DNA of 64,000 nt, from assembly GCA_045106765.1 (NCBI GenBank), contig JBGCFD010000001.1, forward strand, positions 40,153-104,152. The letters are read 5' to 3'. Each line of letters opens with the position of its first letter. The first letter of the stretch is position 1. The stretch comes from CAJQQY01 sp045106765. GTDB lineage: Bacteria; Bacteroidota; Bacteroidia; Chitinophagales; Saprospiraceae. Below the pieces are notes generated by a model, which worked only from the letters and a program-made list of their open reading frames with translations, did not search any database and was not told where the DNA came from. The position numbers and the translations under genes were made by a program. Positions 37,001 through 44,394 of this stretch are shown one piece after another.

Positions 37001-38384
37001 TTTCTTTGGACAATCCACTAATTTCTCTCGACCAGGTTGGGATTTTGTCGCAGGTTTTCAACCTAGTGATGCTTGGTTTGATAAAGCTGTCGCTGATCCT
37101 AATGATAGATGGATTACAAAAAGTTTCTACTTAAATCAAGAAGCTATCAGAACCTACACTAGAAATTATGATGCACGTTTGACCTTGGAACCTTTTACTG
37201 ATTTTAAGGTTGATGTGGAAGCCAACTATTCATTTACTGAAAATGAATCTTTAATATTCAAAAATTTAGATACACTTTATGCTACAGCTGACCCTTTGGA
37301 TCTAGATAATCACATCAATTATGGGGTAGCTAATCAGCGACAAATAGGTTCATATACCGTTTCTTATTTTGCGATGCAAACACTTTTTCAAGATGGATTT
37401 AATAATATGGTTGCGTTGTTTGACCGTTACGAGGATAATCGATCTGTTATTTCTCAACAATTAGGAACAGGAGTTCACACCGAAGATGGTTCTGAATATA
37501 CCAACGGTTTTGGAGAAGCACAAAGAGAAGTTCTTGTTCCAGCATTCCTTTCTGCTTATACAAATCGAGATCCAATAGAATTTTTAAACAGTAGAGAAGG
37601 AGATATTTTTAAAACGATTCCTCGACCAAACTGGCGATTAACTTATAATGGTTTGTCAAAATTACCTTGGTTCAAAAATATTTTTAAAAGTGTAAGTATC
37701 ACTCATGGATACAAATCTTCGTTGACGGTTAACTCATTTGAAACCAATCAACAGTATGTAGATGAAGATCCTTTCGGGAGTCAAAACATAAATAATTTCG
37801 GGAATTATTATACTCGGTTTGATATTCCAGCATTGACGATCACCGAGCAATTTTCACCACTTATCGGAATCGATATCAAGACAACAAATGATATGACCTT
37901 CCGAGCTGATTTCAAAAAATCGAGAAACTTGGATGCTGATTTTCAAACAAATGTATTGACTGAAAATAGAACGACAGAATATGTAGCAGGATTTGGATAT
38001 CGATTAAAAGATGTTATCATTCCATTCTTAACAGGAAAGAAGAAGAAAAAGAAAGGATCTAAAAAGAAAAAATCTAATAAACCAGCTACACCAGGAGGAC
38101 GAGGAGCAAATTCCAATGTTCCAAAAGGAAATGATTTGAATATTAAATTTGATTTCTCTTTTAGAGATAACATCACAATCAACCATTATTTGGATCAAGA
38201 TTTGGCTGAACCGACAAGAGGAACTAGAGACATTTCGATTAATCCATCGATTGATTATCAAGTGAATAAAAGATTGAATCTTCGATTGTTTTTTGATTAT
38301 AGAAAAACAGTTCCAAAAACTTCAGCAGCTTACCCAATTACGAATACTGCTGGTGGAATTACTGTAAGATTCTCATTAAATTAA
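31008..38384 (+). CDS. sprA: T9SS outer-membrane translocon SprA
   Basis: SprA is the giant beta-barrel that carries type IX secretion cargo across the outer membrane and is needed for gliding. The 2458-residue protein has a signal peptide (LLLSFLFVLGFFSASLA) and the family's N-terminal blocks, for example QGNIDLTFGVDFQNIENP and KLKLSTNYNTQATFDFDNQ. SprA-typical segments such as GSVYIDDFEGSTSSYDLRTPY and VWINELRVSGFDERGGVA follow. The C-terminus is beta-barrel like and ends RFSLN. Two strongly basic insertions stand out near residues 1915-1965 and 2340-2365 (K/R-rich, several runs of KKKK). The carboxypeptidase at 327-2717 is a likely substrate. The terminator is at 38422-38453. Confidence 0.97.
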   Translation: MKNVNLLLSFLFVLGFFSASLANFGGGSNLDDPFAPEIIINNDTIPFNERYDDFINNPNSNPFDLADPSVIEQTVEYDPATGMYIISEKIGDDYFRMPSYMTFNEYMDWRAKKEEQEYFRQLSGLSSNTSVNGKVDPLSKMDLDKDLLNRLFGGTEVDIQPQGNIDLTFGVDFQNIENPILTKRQQKQGGFDFDMNIQLNVQGSIGEKLKLSTNYNTQATFDFDNQLKLEYDADAFSEDEIIKKIEAGNVSLPLRSSLIQGAQSLFGLKTELQFGHLRLTAIASQQKSKREAIEIKGGAQVQEFEVTGEQYDENRHFFLSHYHRDHFEEALQNMPTINSLSRITKIEVWVTNDRNETEGIRDIVALADLGEYDRITNDNMFYGQPTTPRNRDVFGVDELPENSSNDIYGDLTQDPLARFADKSVGIITGQFNFQQTRDFEKVRARLLNPSEYTYNAELGFVSVNVNLRADQVLAVSYEYNYAGKDQVYKVGELAEDVPPTEDSITQNVIFTKMLKSTTQRTDLPSWDLMMKNVYSIGAYQVNRDDFRLDIYYDDPGAGLKRFLPETNLVNIPLLRIFNLDNLNVQGDPVPDGVFDFVENVTINTRNGRIMFPVLEPFGSSLVDQIDGSADKEKFSFQMLYDSTIVRAREFPEFNRFTIKGSYKSAISNEISLGAFNLPQGSVRVTSGAQVLIEGQDYEIDYNIGRIKILNDAILASGSPIKVSFEDNTLFGFQTKTLVGLRADYEVNDNLSVGGTFLNLFERPFTQKVNIGDDPINNKIYGLDFNYSAESAWLTKAVDRIPLIDTKAPSKISLVAEMAALRPGHSKAINQVEVDSAGNSIKDKGGSVYIDDFEGSTSSYDLRTPYTAWVPASVPQNDAQNNNPLFPESALIDTTLSGVNRAALSWYRIDPSVRDDNDGADNYAAAIPQEEVFRNRQLTPSDNPTIFTFDLAYCPDERGPYNFDKPNGTQYSAGVSNVGGKLKLNSPETRWAGIMRSLNTNDFQAANIEFIEFWMLNPFMDKADGSATSGAGNLYINLGNISEDILRDSRLFFENGLPGATNNSNRPTTNTSLARVPLGPLVTTAFDNDTDNRDLQDVGYDGLDNAGEKDLFSDYFNSINAIGVNLDDVSNDDFVTPSDASLEPNTFSVADRYAKFNNSQGNARTIGSVSEIIGTNQPDSEDLNNDNTLSETEAYFQYKIPLVPNGEDLDGNTPFITDSIYDVASQRTWYRFKIPIDQFTSKVGSIQDFRSIRFIRMYMQGFDEKTILRFARLELVRNQWRRYRRDIVDGNIITSGIPSEALFDVNAVNVEENSSRQPFNYVLPLGIEREQSLGAFPNALQNEQSLSMNVCGLSDGESKAVFKNIKLDLRVYERLRMYVHAEAPDAVENGDMSIFMRMGSDFEKNYYEYEIPLTFSDSAALPDFSTDNEYKLEVWRQENDFDFPLELLKDVKVKRNEAGTAPEIIGKAFAIQDPDKIQNTVRVKGNPNLGNIKGIMVGIRNPKAEVENNTRDICGEVWINELRVSGFDERGGVAGLARLDVQLADFGNVAASGAFSSIGWGALDQKLADRQRERVQEYAVDVDFELGKFFPDKWGIKIPAFAQFSNIDRIPEFDPYDLDITLKEKLDNQASQADRDSIRSQAIDKTTIKGFNFTNVRKERTNKDKTPMPWDISNFTFTYAQTQTTHSDPIIESDVIDQKRGQIDYTYSRKATYITPFKKLTKKPKLKKHLGLITGFNFNPIPNTFSFNTIANRQKAETKYRFASENPYFNTYVNKQFVWMRNYDMRWDLTKGLKVDYSASSQSVIDELAEFDDDTQLRRSEAELNAFIKENVRNLGRDKKFQQSVNVTYKVPFKSIPVLDWMSADVKYRGSFNWDAGALNNFNLKDSVHLGNIIQNGQSRSIKGVLNFDKLYDKSKFLKKINKKKSTSRRNSRSSRNNKKKASTKDDPKDKKKKKDKKDKEPSKMTKALIRPLMLIRKARFDYTEDFSTVIPGYTPSVDFFGQSTNFSRPGWDFVAGFQPSDAWFDKAVADPNDRWITKSFYLNQEAIRTYTRNYDARLTLEPFTDFKVDVEANYSFTENESLIFKNLDTLYATADPLDLDNHINYGVANQRQIGSYTVSYFAMQTLFQDGFNNMVALFDRYEDNRSVISQQLGTGVHTEDGSEYTNGFGEAQREVLVPAFLSAYTNRDPIEFLNSREGDIFKTIPRPNWRLTYNGLSKLPWFKNIFKSVSITHGYKSSLTVNSFETNQQYVDEDPFGSQNINNFGNYYTRFDIPALTITEQFSPLIGIDIKTTNDMTFRADFKKSRNLDADFQTNVLTENRTTEYVAGFGYRLKDVIIPFLTGKKKKKKGSKKKKSNKPATPGGRGANSNVPKGNDLNIKFDFSFRDNITINHYLDQDLAEPTRGTRDISINPSIDYQVNKRLNLRLFFDYRKTVPKTSAAYPITNTAGGITVRFSLN

Positions 38385-38417
38385 CATGTGGAGGTCTGCT
38401 TCAGCTGACCTGAAAAA
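38384..38417 (+). repeat. Palindromic GTCTGC element, copy 3
   Basis: AGGTCTGC (38392-38399), TTCA, GCTGACCT (38404-38411), one mismatch in the stem, preceded by CATGTGG and followed by GAAAAATA. It immediately follows the sprA stop. Confidence 0.65.
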
Positions 38418-38421
38418 TACC

Positions 38422-38453
38422 AAAAGCGACTAGAATAATTTCTAGTCGCTTTT
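38422..38453 (+). terminator. Terminator of sprA, perfect 13-bp stem
   Basis: AAAAGCGACTAGA (38422-38434) and TCTAGTCGCTTTT (38441-38453) around ATAATT, then a T-rich tract. Confidence 0.88.
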
Positions 38454-38468
38454 TTATTAAAAAAAAAT

Positions 38469-38837
38469 ATGAGTTTAGAAAAATTCAATATCAAAACCCT
38501 TCGCACTTTTGTCCCTGCAAAAGATTATGAACTCAGTCGAAAATTTTATAAAAAAATAGGATTTGAAGAAACGTTTTACTCTGAAGATTTAGCTGTTTTC
38601 AATGTAGGCAACTTTAGTTTTTATCTCCAAAATTTCTATCAAAAAAAATGGGCAGAAAATTTTATGATGTTCATGGAAGTCGAAAATGTAGATGAGTTTT
38701 GGAAATATTTATTGTCATTGAGTTTAGAAAGTGATTTTCCAACAATAAAATTACGTAGACCCAAAACAGAAGATTGGGGAAGAGAATTTCATTTGATTGA
38801 TCCAACTGGAGTGCTTTGGCATTTTGCCACATTTTAA
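38469..38837 (+). CDS. VOC (glyoxalase/bleomycin-resistance-like) protein
   Basis: A 122-residue vicinal-oxygen-chelate fold protein. The usual opening RTFVPAKDYELSRKFYKKIGFEE is followed by FNVGNFSFYLQNF, MMFMEVENVDEFWKYL and the C-terminal WGREFHLIDPTGVLWHF. The family contains glyoxalases, dioxygenases and drug-binding proteins. The metal ligands are not fully conserved, so binding or sequestration is as likely as catalysis. It is transcribed alone between the sprA terminator and mfd. Its start follows an A-rich tract. Confidence 0.85.
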   Translation: MSLEKFNIKTLRTFVPAKDYELSRKFYKKIGFEETFYSEDLAVFNVGNFSFYLQNFYQKKWAENFMMFMEVENVDEFWKYLLSLSLESDFPTIKLRRPKTEDWGREFHLIDPTGVLWHFATF

Positions 38838-38932
38838 TTATTCTCAAAAAGAAAAAACATAACCTTTCCCTTTCTTTTGTGTTATTCAAAACATTAACAC
38901 ATATATACTTATACACATTAACACATTTTAAT

Positions 38933-38940
38933 TACTTTTG
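38933..38940 (+). promoter_or_regulatory. -7 box (TACTTTTG) directly before mfd
   Basis: An exact TAnnTTTG ending six bases before the A of the mfd ATG (38946). With the usual spacing, transcription would start at about 38944-38946, so the mfd mRNA may have no leader. Confidence 0.55.
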
Positions 38941-38945
38941 CGCCC

Positions 38946-41900
38946 ATGTCCAACTTGCAGCGTCTATTAGACTTGTACCGAGATAGTGCGCGGACACAAC
39001 AAATTGTGGATGCGCTGCAAACTCCGACTCCGACACGCTTACAAATCGTAGGTATGGCTGGAGCACAGGATTCTTTTGTCCTATCCGGAACCTACCTCGC
39101 CAATCCTCAACATCATATTTACATTGCGGCCGATAAAGAAGAAGCGGCTTATTTGCAAAATAATGTTGCCGCATTGTTACAGAAAAAGAATATCCATTTT
39201 TTTCCCGATTCCTTCAAACGTCCGATGGATTTTGAACACCTGAACTCAGCCAACGTTTTGCAACGAACGGAAACAATCAATAAAATTTCCAATATAAAAT
39301 CCATTGGAGAAATTATAGTCACTTACCCTGAAGCACTTTTTGAAAAAGCCGTATCACCAAAGGTCTTGAATGAAAAGCAAATTTCGATTGTCAAAGATGA
39401 GAAATTAGATGTCGATTTTTTGGTGGAGTTATTTGTCGAATATGGTTTTGAGCGAGTAGATTTTGTTTATGAACCAGGGCAGTTTTCTATTCGTGGAGGT
39501 ATCGTTGATATTTTTTCCTACGGAAACGAATATCCATACCGTGTAGAATTGTTCGATGATGAAATTGAAAGTATTCGAACTTTTGATCCGCTGACTCAGT
39601 TGAGTGTTAAGAAAATTGCACGTGTTTCGATTATTCCAAATATCAACACAAAGTTTTCCCAAAAACAAAAAACATCTTTATTTAATGTCTTGCCAGATAA
39701 CACCGTGATTTGGATAAAAGACTTAGATATGTTGATCGGCAGATTGGAAATGTGTTTGGAAGAAGCGGAAAAATTTGGCAAAACAGTTTCTTCTTTAGAT
39801 GAAGGAGATTTGGCTGAAATTTTTCGAGACAGAGCTTTTATCAAACCCGAAGAGGTGATTCAAGATGTAGAAAAATTTGCGTTATTTTTCCTCAATAAAA
39901 ATTTACATTTCGAACCGAATGAAAAAATAATTTTTAACAGTAAGCCACAGCCTAACTTCAATAAAAACTTCAAATTGCTAATCGAAAATCTCCATGAGAA
40001 TCAAGAAGCAAAATTGGAGAATTATATTTTTACAGAAAATCCAAAACAGATTGATCGATTCTACGCCATCTTTGAGGATCTCAAAGCAGACGTTCAATTT
40101 CATCCTGTGACGAAAGCTTTGAGTGCAGGGTTTTTAGATTTGGATTTAAAAATTGCTTGTTACACCGATCATCAAATTTTCCATCGTTTTCATAAATATC
40201 GTTTGCGTCGAGGTTTTACGAAAGACAAAGCGATCAATTTACGTATGTTGCGAGAGTTGGTACCTGGAGATTTTGTCACTCATATTGATCATGGAGTTGG
40301 ACGATATTCAGGTTTGGAAAAATTAAATATCAATGGACAGACGCAAGAATCTGTTCGGCTATTTTATAAAAATAACGATGTACTTTATGTGAGTATCAAC
40401 TCACTCCATAAGATTACAAAGTTCGTTGGCAAGGAAGGCAAACCGCCAAAGTTGAGTAAGATCGGTTCCGACACTTGGAAGCGATTAAAAAACACCACCA
40501 AGCGGAAAGTTAAAGACATTGCTAAGGAATTGATTAAACTTTATGCGCAACGAAAAGCTGCGAAAGGCATCGAACATCCAGAAGATGATTATTTGCAAAT
40601 AGAGTTGGAGTCGAACTTTATGTTTGAAGATACACCAGACCAAGCGAAAGCAGTTCAAGCGGTAAAAGAAGATATGCAAAAGGCTTATCCGATGGATCGA
40701 TTGATTTGTGGAGATGTTGGTTTTGGAAAAACGGAGGTCGCAGTTCGTGCTGCTTTCAAATGTGTTTTGGGAGGACGACAGGTGGCGATTTTAGTGCCGA
40801 CGACAATTTTAGCGTTACAACATTTTAAAACTTTTGGGGGGAGATTGAAAGAGTTTGGGGTAACAGTAGATTATGTAAATCGTTTCCGAACAACAAAAGA
40901 AAAGAAAGCAATTTTTGAAAACCTCAAACAAGGTAAAATTGATATTGTCATTGGAACGCATGGAATTTTGAGTAAAGATATTGGCTTCAAAGATTTAGGA
41001 TTATTGGTTATTGATGAGGAACAAAAATTTGGTGTAGCCGCAAAGGAAAAATTACGAAATTTAAAGGTCAATGTCGATACGCTTACTTTGACTGCAACTC
41101 CAATTCCTCGAACGATGCAATTCTCATTGATGGCGGCTCGTGACTTGAGTGTGATCAGAACTGCGCCATTGAATCGTCAACCGATTCACACAGAGATTCG
41201 AGTTTTTAATTTGGAACTGATTCGAGATGCGATTGAATATGAAATCAATAGAGGAGGGCAAGTATTTTTTGTACATAATCGAGTGAAATCGTTGCCAGAA
41301 ATCACGGTCATGTTGCGTAAAGTTTTGCCAGACATTGACATTGCTTCAGCACATGGACAGATGGAATCGAAGCAACTCGAAAAGACATTATTAGATTTCA
41401 TCGATCGACAATATGATGTTTTAGTTTCCACTAATATTATCGAAACAGGACTTGATATTCCCAATGCGAATACCATCATCATCAATAATGCCAATCAATT
41501 TGGAATGAGTGATCTGCATCAATTGCGGGGGCGAGTTGGGCGAAGTAACAAGCGAGCATTTTGCTATTTGTTTAGCCCTCCAATGTCAACATTGACAACT
41601 GATGCAAGGAAACGATTGCGAACCATCGAAGAATTTTCAGATCTTGGAAGTGGATTTAATATAGCGATGAAAGATTTGGATATTCGAGGTGCAGGAAATT
41701 TATTAGGAGGAGAACAAAGTGGTTTTATAACTGATATTGGTTACGAAACTTATCAGAAAATTTTGGAAGAAGCAATTCAAGAATTAAAAGAAACAGATTT
41801 TAAAGCATTGTTTAAAGAAGATTTAGACAAAGAAAAAATATATGTTCGAGATGTACAAATTGACACAGATATTGAAATGTTGATTCCAGATAATTATGTC

Positions 41901-42320
41901 AAAAATACCCAAGAGCGTTTGAGTCTTTACACCCAAATGGACTCATTGAAAGATGAATTAGAATTACAAAAATTCGGTAAACAATTAAAAGATCGTTTTG
42001 GAAAAATACCTCGCCAAGTGCGAGAGTTGTCAGATGGGTTGCGTTTGCGTTGGGCTTGTAAAAAATTAGGTTTTGAAAGAGTAATCTTAAAAAATAGAAA
42101 ATTGCGTTGCTATTTTATTGAAGATCCACAATCACGATTTTATGAATCTGATTTGTTTAGTCAATTAATGAATTTCTTATCGAAGAATGGAGTGAAGTAT
42201 GGCTTACATATGAAAAAATCACAACGGCATATGATTGTGGTAAGGGATGGAGTGAAGACATTGAAGCAAGCGCGGATGGTTTTGGATAAAATGGGGGAAG
42301 GAGTGAAAATAGGAGTGTGA
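38946..42320 (+). CDS. mfd: Transcription-repair coupling factor
   Basis: Mfd removes stalled RNA polymerase at lesions and recruits UvrA. Its 1124 residues show the UvrB-homology region (EPGQFSIRGGIVDIFSYGNEYPYRVELFDDEIES, described by its key blocks) and the CarD-like RNA-polymerase-interacting domain (LVPGDFVTHIDHGVGRYSGLE). The helicase motor has Walker A GDVGFGKTEVA, DEEQ in VIDEEQKFGV, TLTATPIPRT, STNIIETGLDIPNANT and QLRGRVGRSNKRAFCYL. The TRCF C-terminal domain is present. A possible leaderless start and promoter lie directly upstream. Confidence 0.98.
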   Translation: MSNLQRLLDLYRDSARTQQIVDALQTPTPTRLQIVGMAGAQDSFVLSGTYLANPQHHIYIAADKEEAAYLQNNVAALLQKKNIHFFPDSFKRPMDFEHLNSANVLQRTETINKISNIKSIGEIIVTYPEALFEKAVSPKVLNEKQISIVKDEKLDVDFLVELFVEYGFERVDFVYEPGQFSIRGGIVDIFSYGNEYPYRVELFDDEIESIRTFDPLTQLSVKKIARVSIIPNINTKFSQKQKTSLFNVLPDNTVIWIKDLDMLIGRLEMCLEEAEKFGKTVSSLDEGDLAEIFRDRAFIKPEEVIQDVEKFALFFLNKNLHFEPNEKIIFNSKPQPNFNKNFKLLIENLHENQEAKLENYIFTENPKQIDRFYAIFEDLKADVQFHPVTKALSAGFLDLDLKIACYTDHQIFHRFHKYRLRRGFTKDKAINLRMLRELVPGDFVTHIDHGVGRYSGLEKLNINGQTQESVRLFYKNNDVLYVSINSLHKITKFVGKEGKPPKLSKIGSDTWKRLKNTTKRKVKDIAKELIKLYAQRKAAKGIEHPEDDYLQIELESNFMFEDTPDQAKAVQAVKEDMQKAYPMDRLICGDVGFGKTEVAVRAAFKCVLGGRQVAILVPTTILALQHFKTFGGRLKEFGVTVDYVNRFRTTKEKKAIFENLKQGKIDIVIGTHGILSKDIGFKDLGLLVIDEEQKFGVAAKEKLRNLKVNVDTLTLTATPIPRTMQFSLMAARDLSVIRTAPLNRQPIHTEIRVFNLELIRDAIEYEINRGGQVFFVHNRVKSLPEITVMLRKVLPDIDIASAHGQMESKQLEKTLLDFIDRQYDVLVSTNIIETGLDIPNANTIIINNANQFGMSDLHQLRGRVGRSNKRAFCYLFSPPMSTLTTDARKRLRTIEEFSDLGSGFNIAMKDLDIRGAGNLLGGEQSGFITDIGYETYQKILEEAIQELKETDFKALFKEDLDKEKIYVRDVQIDTDIEMLIPDNYVKNTQERLSLYTQMDSLKDELELQKFGKQLKDRFGKIPRQVRELSDGLRLRWACKKLGFERVILKNRKLRCYFIEDPQSRFYESDLFSQLMNFLSKNGVKYGLHMKKSQRHMIVVRDGVKTLKQARMVLDKMGEGVKIGV

Positions 42321-42711
42321 GATAGAAAACTGTATTGAATTAAATGACTTAATAGTTGGAAATAACTTTCAACTGAAAATCTTTTTTCCGAGACCAAAAT
42401 TTATCATTATAATAAAGAATTTTGATTCTTTTAGAAGGTAGTTTGTATAAAATAATCCAAAGCGAATGTGAATTTTTAAGGAGTAAAAAGGTAGTTTTCT
42501 AAAAAAAGTAGTTTCTATAAGAACTATTTTGTATCTTACGCCGTTATAATTACAATAAGTCACAATATTATTTTGAAAAATCCCTCACCAATTAACAATC
42601 TATACCATTTTTATTAGCTTTTAATACCAAAATCATTTATGATTTTACCTATTCAGCAACGCATTATTTTGTTGCTTGAAATATATTTTTTCACTCAAAA
42701 AAAAATTAATC
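42321..42711 (+). promoter_or_regulatory. Leader A: operator plus long 5' leader of the first small-protein gene
   Basis: There is no gene in this 391-base stretch. An 18-bp palindromic site built on TAGTTTC/AGAACTA lies at 42509-42526, with extra TAGTTT half-sites near 42439 and 42492. Downstream, blocks shared with leader B (43780-43984) occur in the same order: TATTTTG, CGTTATA, TAAGTC, CCTCACCAA, TATTAGCTTTT and a terminal hairpin AGCAAC/GTTGCT (42655-42660 with 42671-42676). An additional hairpin AAAATCAT/ATGATTTT is at 42629-42646. Confidence 0.6.
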
Positions 42712-42924
42712 ATGGCTAGAAAGAAACATTTTACTAAAACACCAGGGCTATATTTTTTTAATATCAAAATGGGACATAATAATACCATTACAATTTCTCG
42801 AAAAACAAAAGAAGCAGCTGAATATGCATTTTCGAACTATCTAAGTCAAAAGAAAGATGCTGAATGGCTAGGAAAATGGGATGGGAAAAAATTTGTTGAA
42901 ACAGAATGGAAAATTGCTTCTTAA
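42712..42924 (+). CDS. Small basic protein A1 (70 residues), unknown family
   Basis: It begins MARKKHFTKTPGLYFFNIKM and is strongly basic, with Y/F/W-rich strands and a short helix (KEAAEYAFSNYL). A longer frame from 42676 lacks the match to its paralogue and is not preferred. The gene at 44395-44610 encodes a close relative: I count about 57 identical residues out of 70, and the bases upstream of both ATGs are also alike (ATATATTTTTTCAC followed by an A run). The size and charge could suit a nucleic-acid-binding or ribosome-associated protein, but no known family is recognised. It ends at a hairpin terminator (42973-43011). Confidence 0.8.
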   Translation: MARKKHFTKTPGLYFFNIKMGHNNTITISRKTKEAAEYAFSNYLSQKKDAEWLGKWDGKKFVETEWKIAS

Positions 42925-42972
42925 ATAGTAAAATATAAATTCTTATTTTAGAATATATAAATAATGTCAAGC

Positions 42973-43011
42973 AAAAAAGGGTGGAAATTTATTTTTCACC
43001 CCTTTTTTTTG
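42973..43011 (+). terminator. Terminator of A1 gene
   Basis: AAAAAAGGGTG paired with CACCCCTTTTTT (one bulge). The sequence is clearly related to the hairpin at 45103-45140. Confidence 0.75.
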
Positions 43012-43110
43012 TCAAATATTCGAGGAATTAATTACTCCTCTTTTGCAAGGGAATTTTTTCATAAAATATTCATTTACCTGTTGCGACTAAATTAGAGATG
43101 TTTATTCAAA

Positions 43111-43139
43111 ATTACTTTCAGTAGAAACTACTTCGTTTG
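43111..43139 (+). promoter_or_regulatory. MarR-gene operator and near-consensus -7 box
   Basis: TACTTTC (43113-43119), AGTA, GAAACTA (43124-43130) form a palindromic 18-mer with one mismatch in seven, extended by A and CT. It abuts TTCGTTTG (43132-43139), one mismatch from TAnnTTTG. The position is typical of autorepression. Confidence 0.55.
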
Positions 43140-43174
43140 AAATCAAATTCTATCTTTACTAAAAAAAGGATAGC

Positions 43175-43660
43175 ATGAAATATACTGACATTCTAGTTCA
43201 AATTCGCCAAATCGTTCGTTCCATCAATCTTGAAAGTAAACGTATTGAAAAAGAATATGGAATCAGTATTCCACAACTCCTCTGTTTAAATTTTTTAAGT
43301 GGAAAAGAAACCTTCCAAGCTAGTCACAAAGAGATTAAAGATTTTTTAAAATTAAATGCCAGCACAGTTACTGGAATCATCTCACGCCTTGAATCTAAAG
43401 GGCTTGTGGCTCGATTACCAAAAAGAAATGACAAAAGAGTTGGGCTAATAGCTATTACTGCAAATGGTGTAAAAATGCTCGATGACACTCCTGAACCACT
43501 TCACCAGCAACTTTCTTCTAAGTTAAAACAACTATCTCCAGAAGCACTAATTAAGTTGCAAAACTCCTTTGAAACAATTATTGATTTTCTAAACATTGAA
43601 AATATCGAAGCTGCACCAATTATCACCGCAGAATCTAATTTGCCTAAGAAAGAATCATAA
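43175..43660 (+). CDS. MarR-family transcriptional regulator
   Basis: A 161-residue winged helix protein. Dimerisation helices flank the DNA-binding domain. The recognition region is LNASTVTGIISRLESKGLVAR and the wing has the typical MarR residues LPKRNDKRVGLIAIT. Upstream (43111-43130) is a palindrome of the same family as those before the small-protein genes, so it probably represses itself and them. The inducing ligand is unknown. Whether it acts as repressor or activator is inference. Confidence 0.92.
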   Translation: MKYTDILVQIRQIVRSINLESKRIEKEYGISIPQLLCLNFLSGKETFQASHKEIKDFLKLNASTVTGIISRLESKGLVARLPKRNDKRVGLIAITANGVKMLDDTPEPLHQQLSSKLKQLSPEALIKLQNSFETIIDFLNIENIEAAPIITAESNLPKKES

Positions 43661-43779
43661 ATAACTCAACTGAAGATAATTGCTTTCTTTAGAAAGTAAT
43701 ACTGCTTAATATATGTTTTAATTGCTTGAAATTGAAGTAATTTACTTGTTATTGTATCAAAATAATCTTTTTTTAAAAA

Positions 43780-43984
43780 AATAGTTTCGGTAGAAACTAT
43801 TTTGAGCATTGCAACGTTATACTTTCTGTAAGTCGCAAGCTATATGTTTAAAATTACCTCACCAAGTATCGACTTATTACATTTCTATTAGCTTTTTTAG
43901 CATTAGAACCTTTATTAATTTTCCTCTTGAGCAATGAATCATATTGCTTAAAACTCATTTTATCACCTCTAAAACATCACAATT
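43780..43984 (+). promoter_or_regulatory. Leader B: perfect palindromic operator plus conserved 5' leader
   Basis: AATAGTTTC (43780-43788), GGTA, GAAACTATT (43793-43801) is a perfect 9+9 dyad. It is followed by TATTTTG, then the same ordered blocks as in leader A (CGTTATA, TAAGTC, CCTCACCAA, TATTAGCTTTT). The final hairpin is AGCAAT/ATTGCT (43930-43935 with 43943-43948), against AGCAAC/GTTGCT in leader A: both sides of one pair differ, so pairing is kept. The rest of the gap (43661-43779) shows nothing clear. Confidence 0.65.
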
Positions 43985-44338
43985 ATGAAAGATAAGTTGT
44001 ATTCCAAAGCAGTCCAATGGGCAGAAAAAAAAGGATTTAAAAAAATTAGAGCTAAAATTGATGACTACGAAAATCCTCAATCTTTTTACAAACCCTCAAC
44101 TGACAAAACTGTCATTCCTGATGCAACAGGTGTGAAAATGGGAACTAAATCATATTTTGAAATTGCCTTAAAAACAGATAACAAAAAAGCAATGGTTTCT
44201 AAATGGAAGTTATTTGGAACATTAGCCGCTCGAAAAGGAGGCAAATTATACTTACTCGCAGCAAGAGGGCATAAAAGTTTTGCTGAACGAATAGTACAAA
44301 AACATAACTTAACTAATGCTCAAGTAGTGAGTATTTAA
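43985..44338 (+). CDS. Unknown 117-residue protein, possible PD-(D/E)XK-like core
   Basis: A basic soluble protein. Its middle part reads VIPDATG, then SYFEIALKTDNKKAMVSKWKLF, which resembles the PD...E-x(n)-K layout of small nuclease-fold domains, followed by strands in GGKLYLLAARG. The Glu-to-Lys spacing is three rather than one residue, so a true nuclease is doubtful; a DNA-binding relative is equally possible. It is first in the unit that ends with paralogue A2, the 48-residue and the 65-residue genes, and is preceded by leader B. Function unknown. Confidence 0.7.
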   Translation: MKDKLYSKAVQWAEKKGFKKIRAKIDDYENPQSFYKPSTDKTVIPDATGVKMGTKSYFEIALKTDNKKAMVSKWKLFGTLAARKGGKLYLLAARGHKSFAERIVQKHNLTNAQVVSI

Positions 44339-44394
44339 GTAATCGTCAAATTTTCCCCTCGAACATATATTTTTTCACAAAAAAAAATTAAATC

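Noticed and set aside
42676..42711. Upstream start of protein A1 (MKYIFSLKKKLI)
   Set aside because: The paralogue A2 has no such extension and similarity begins exactly at the MAR start.
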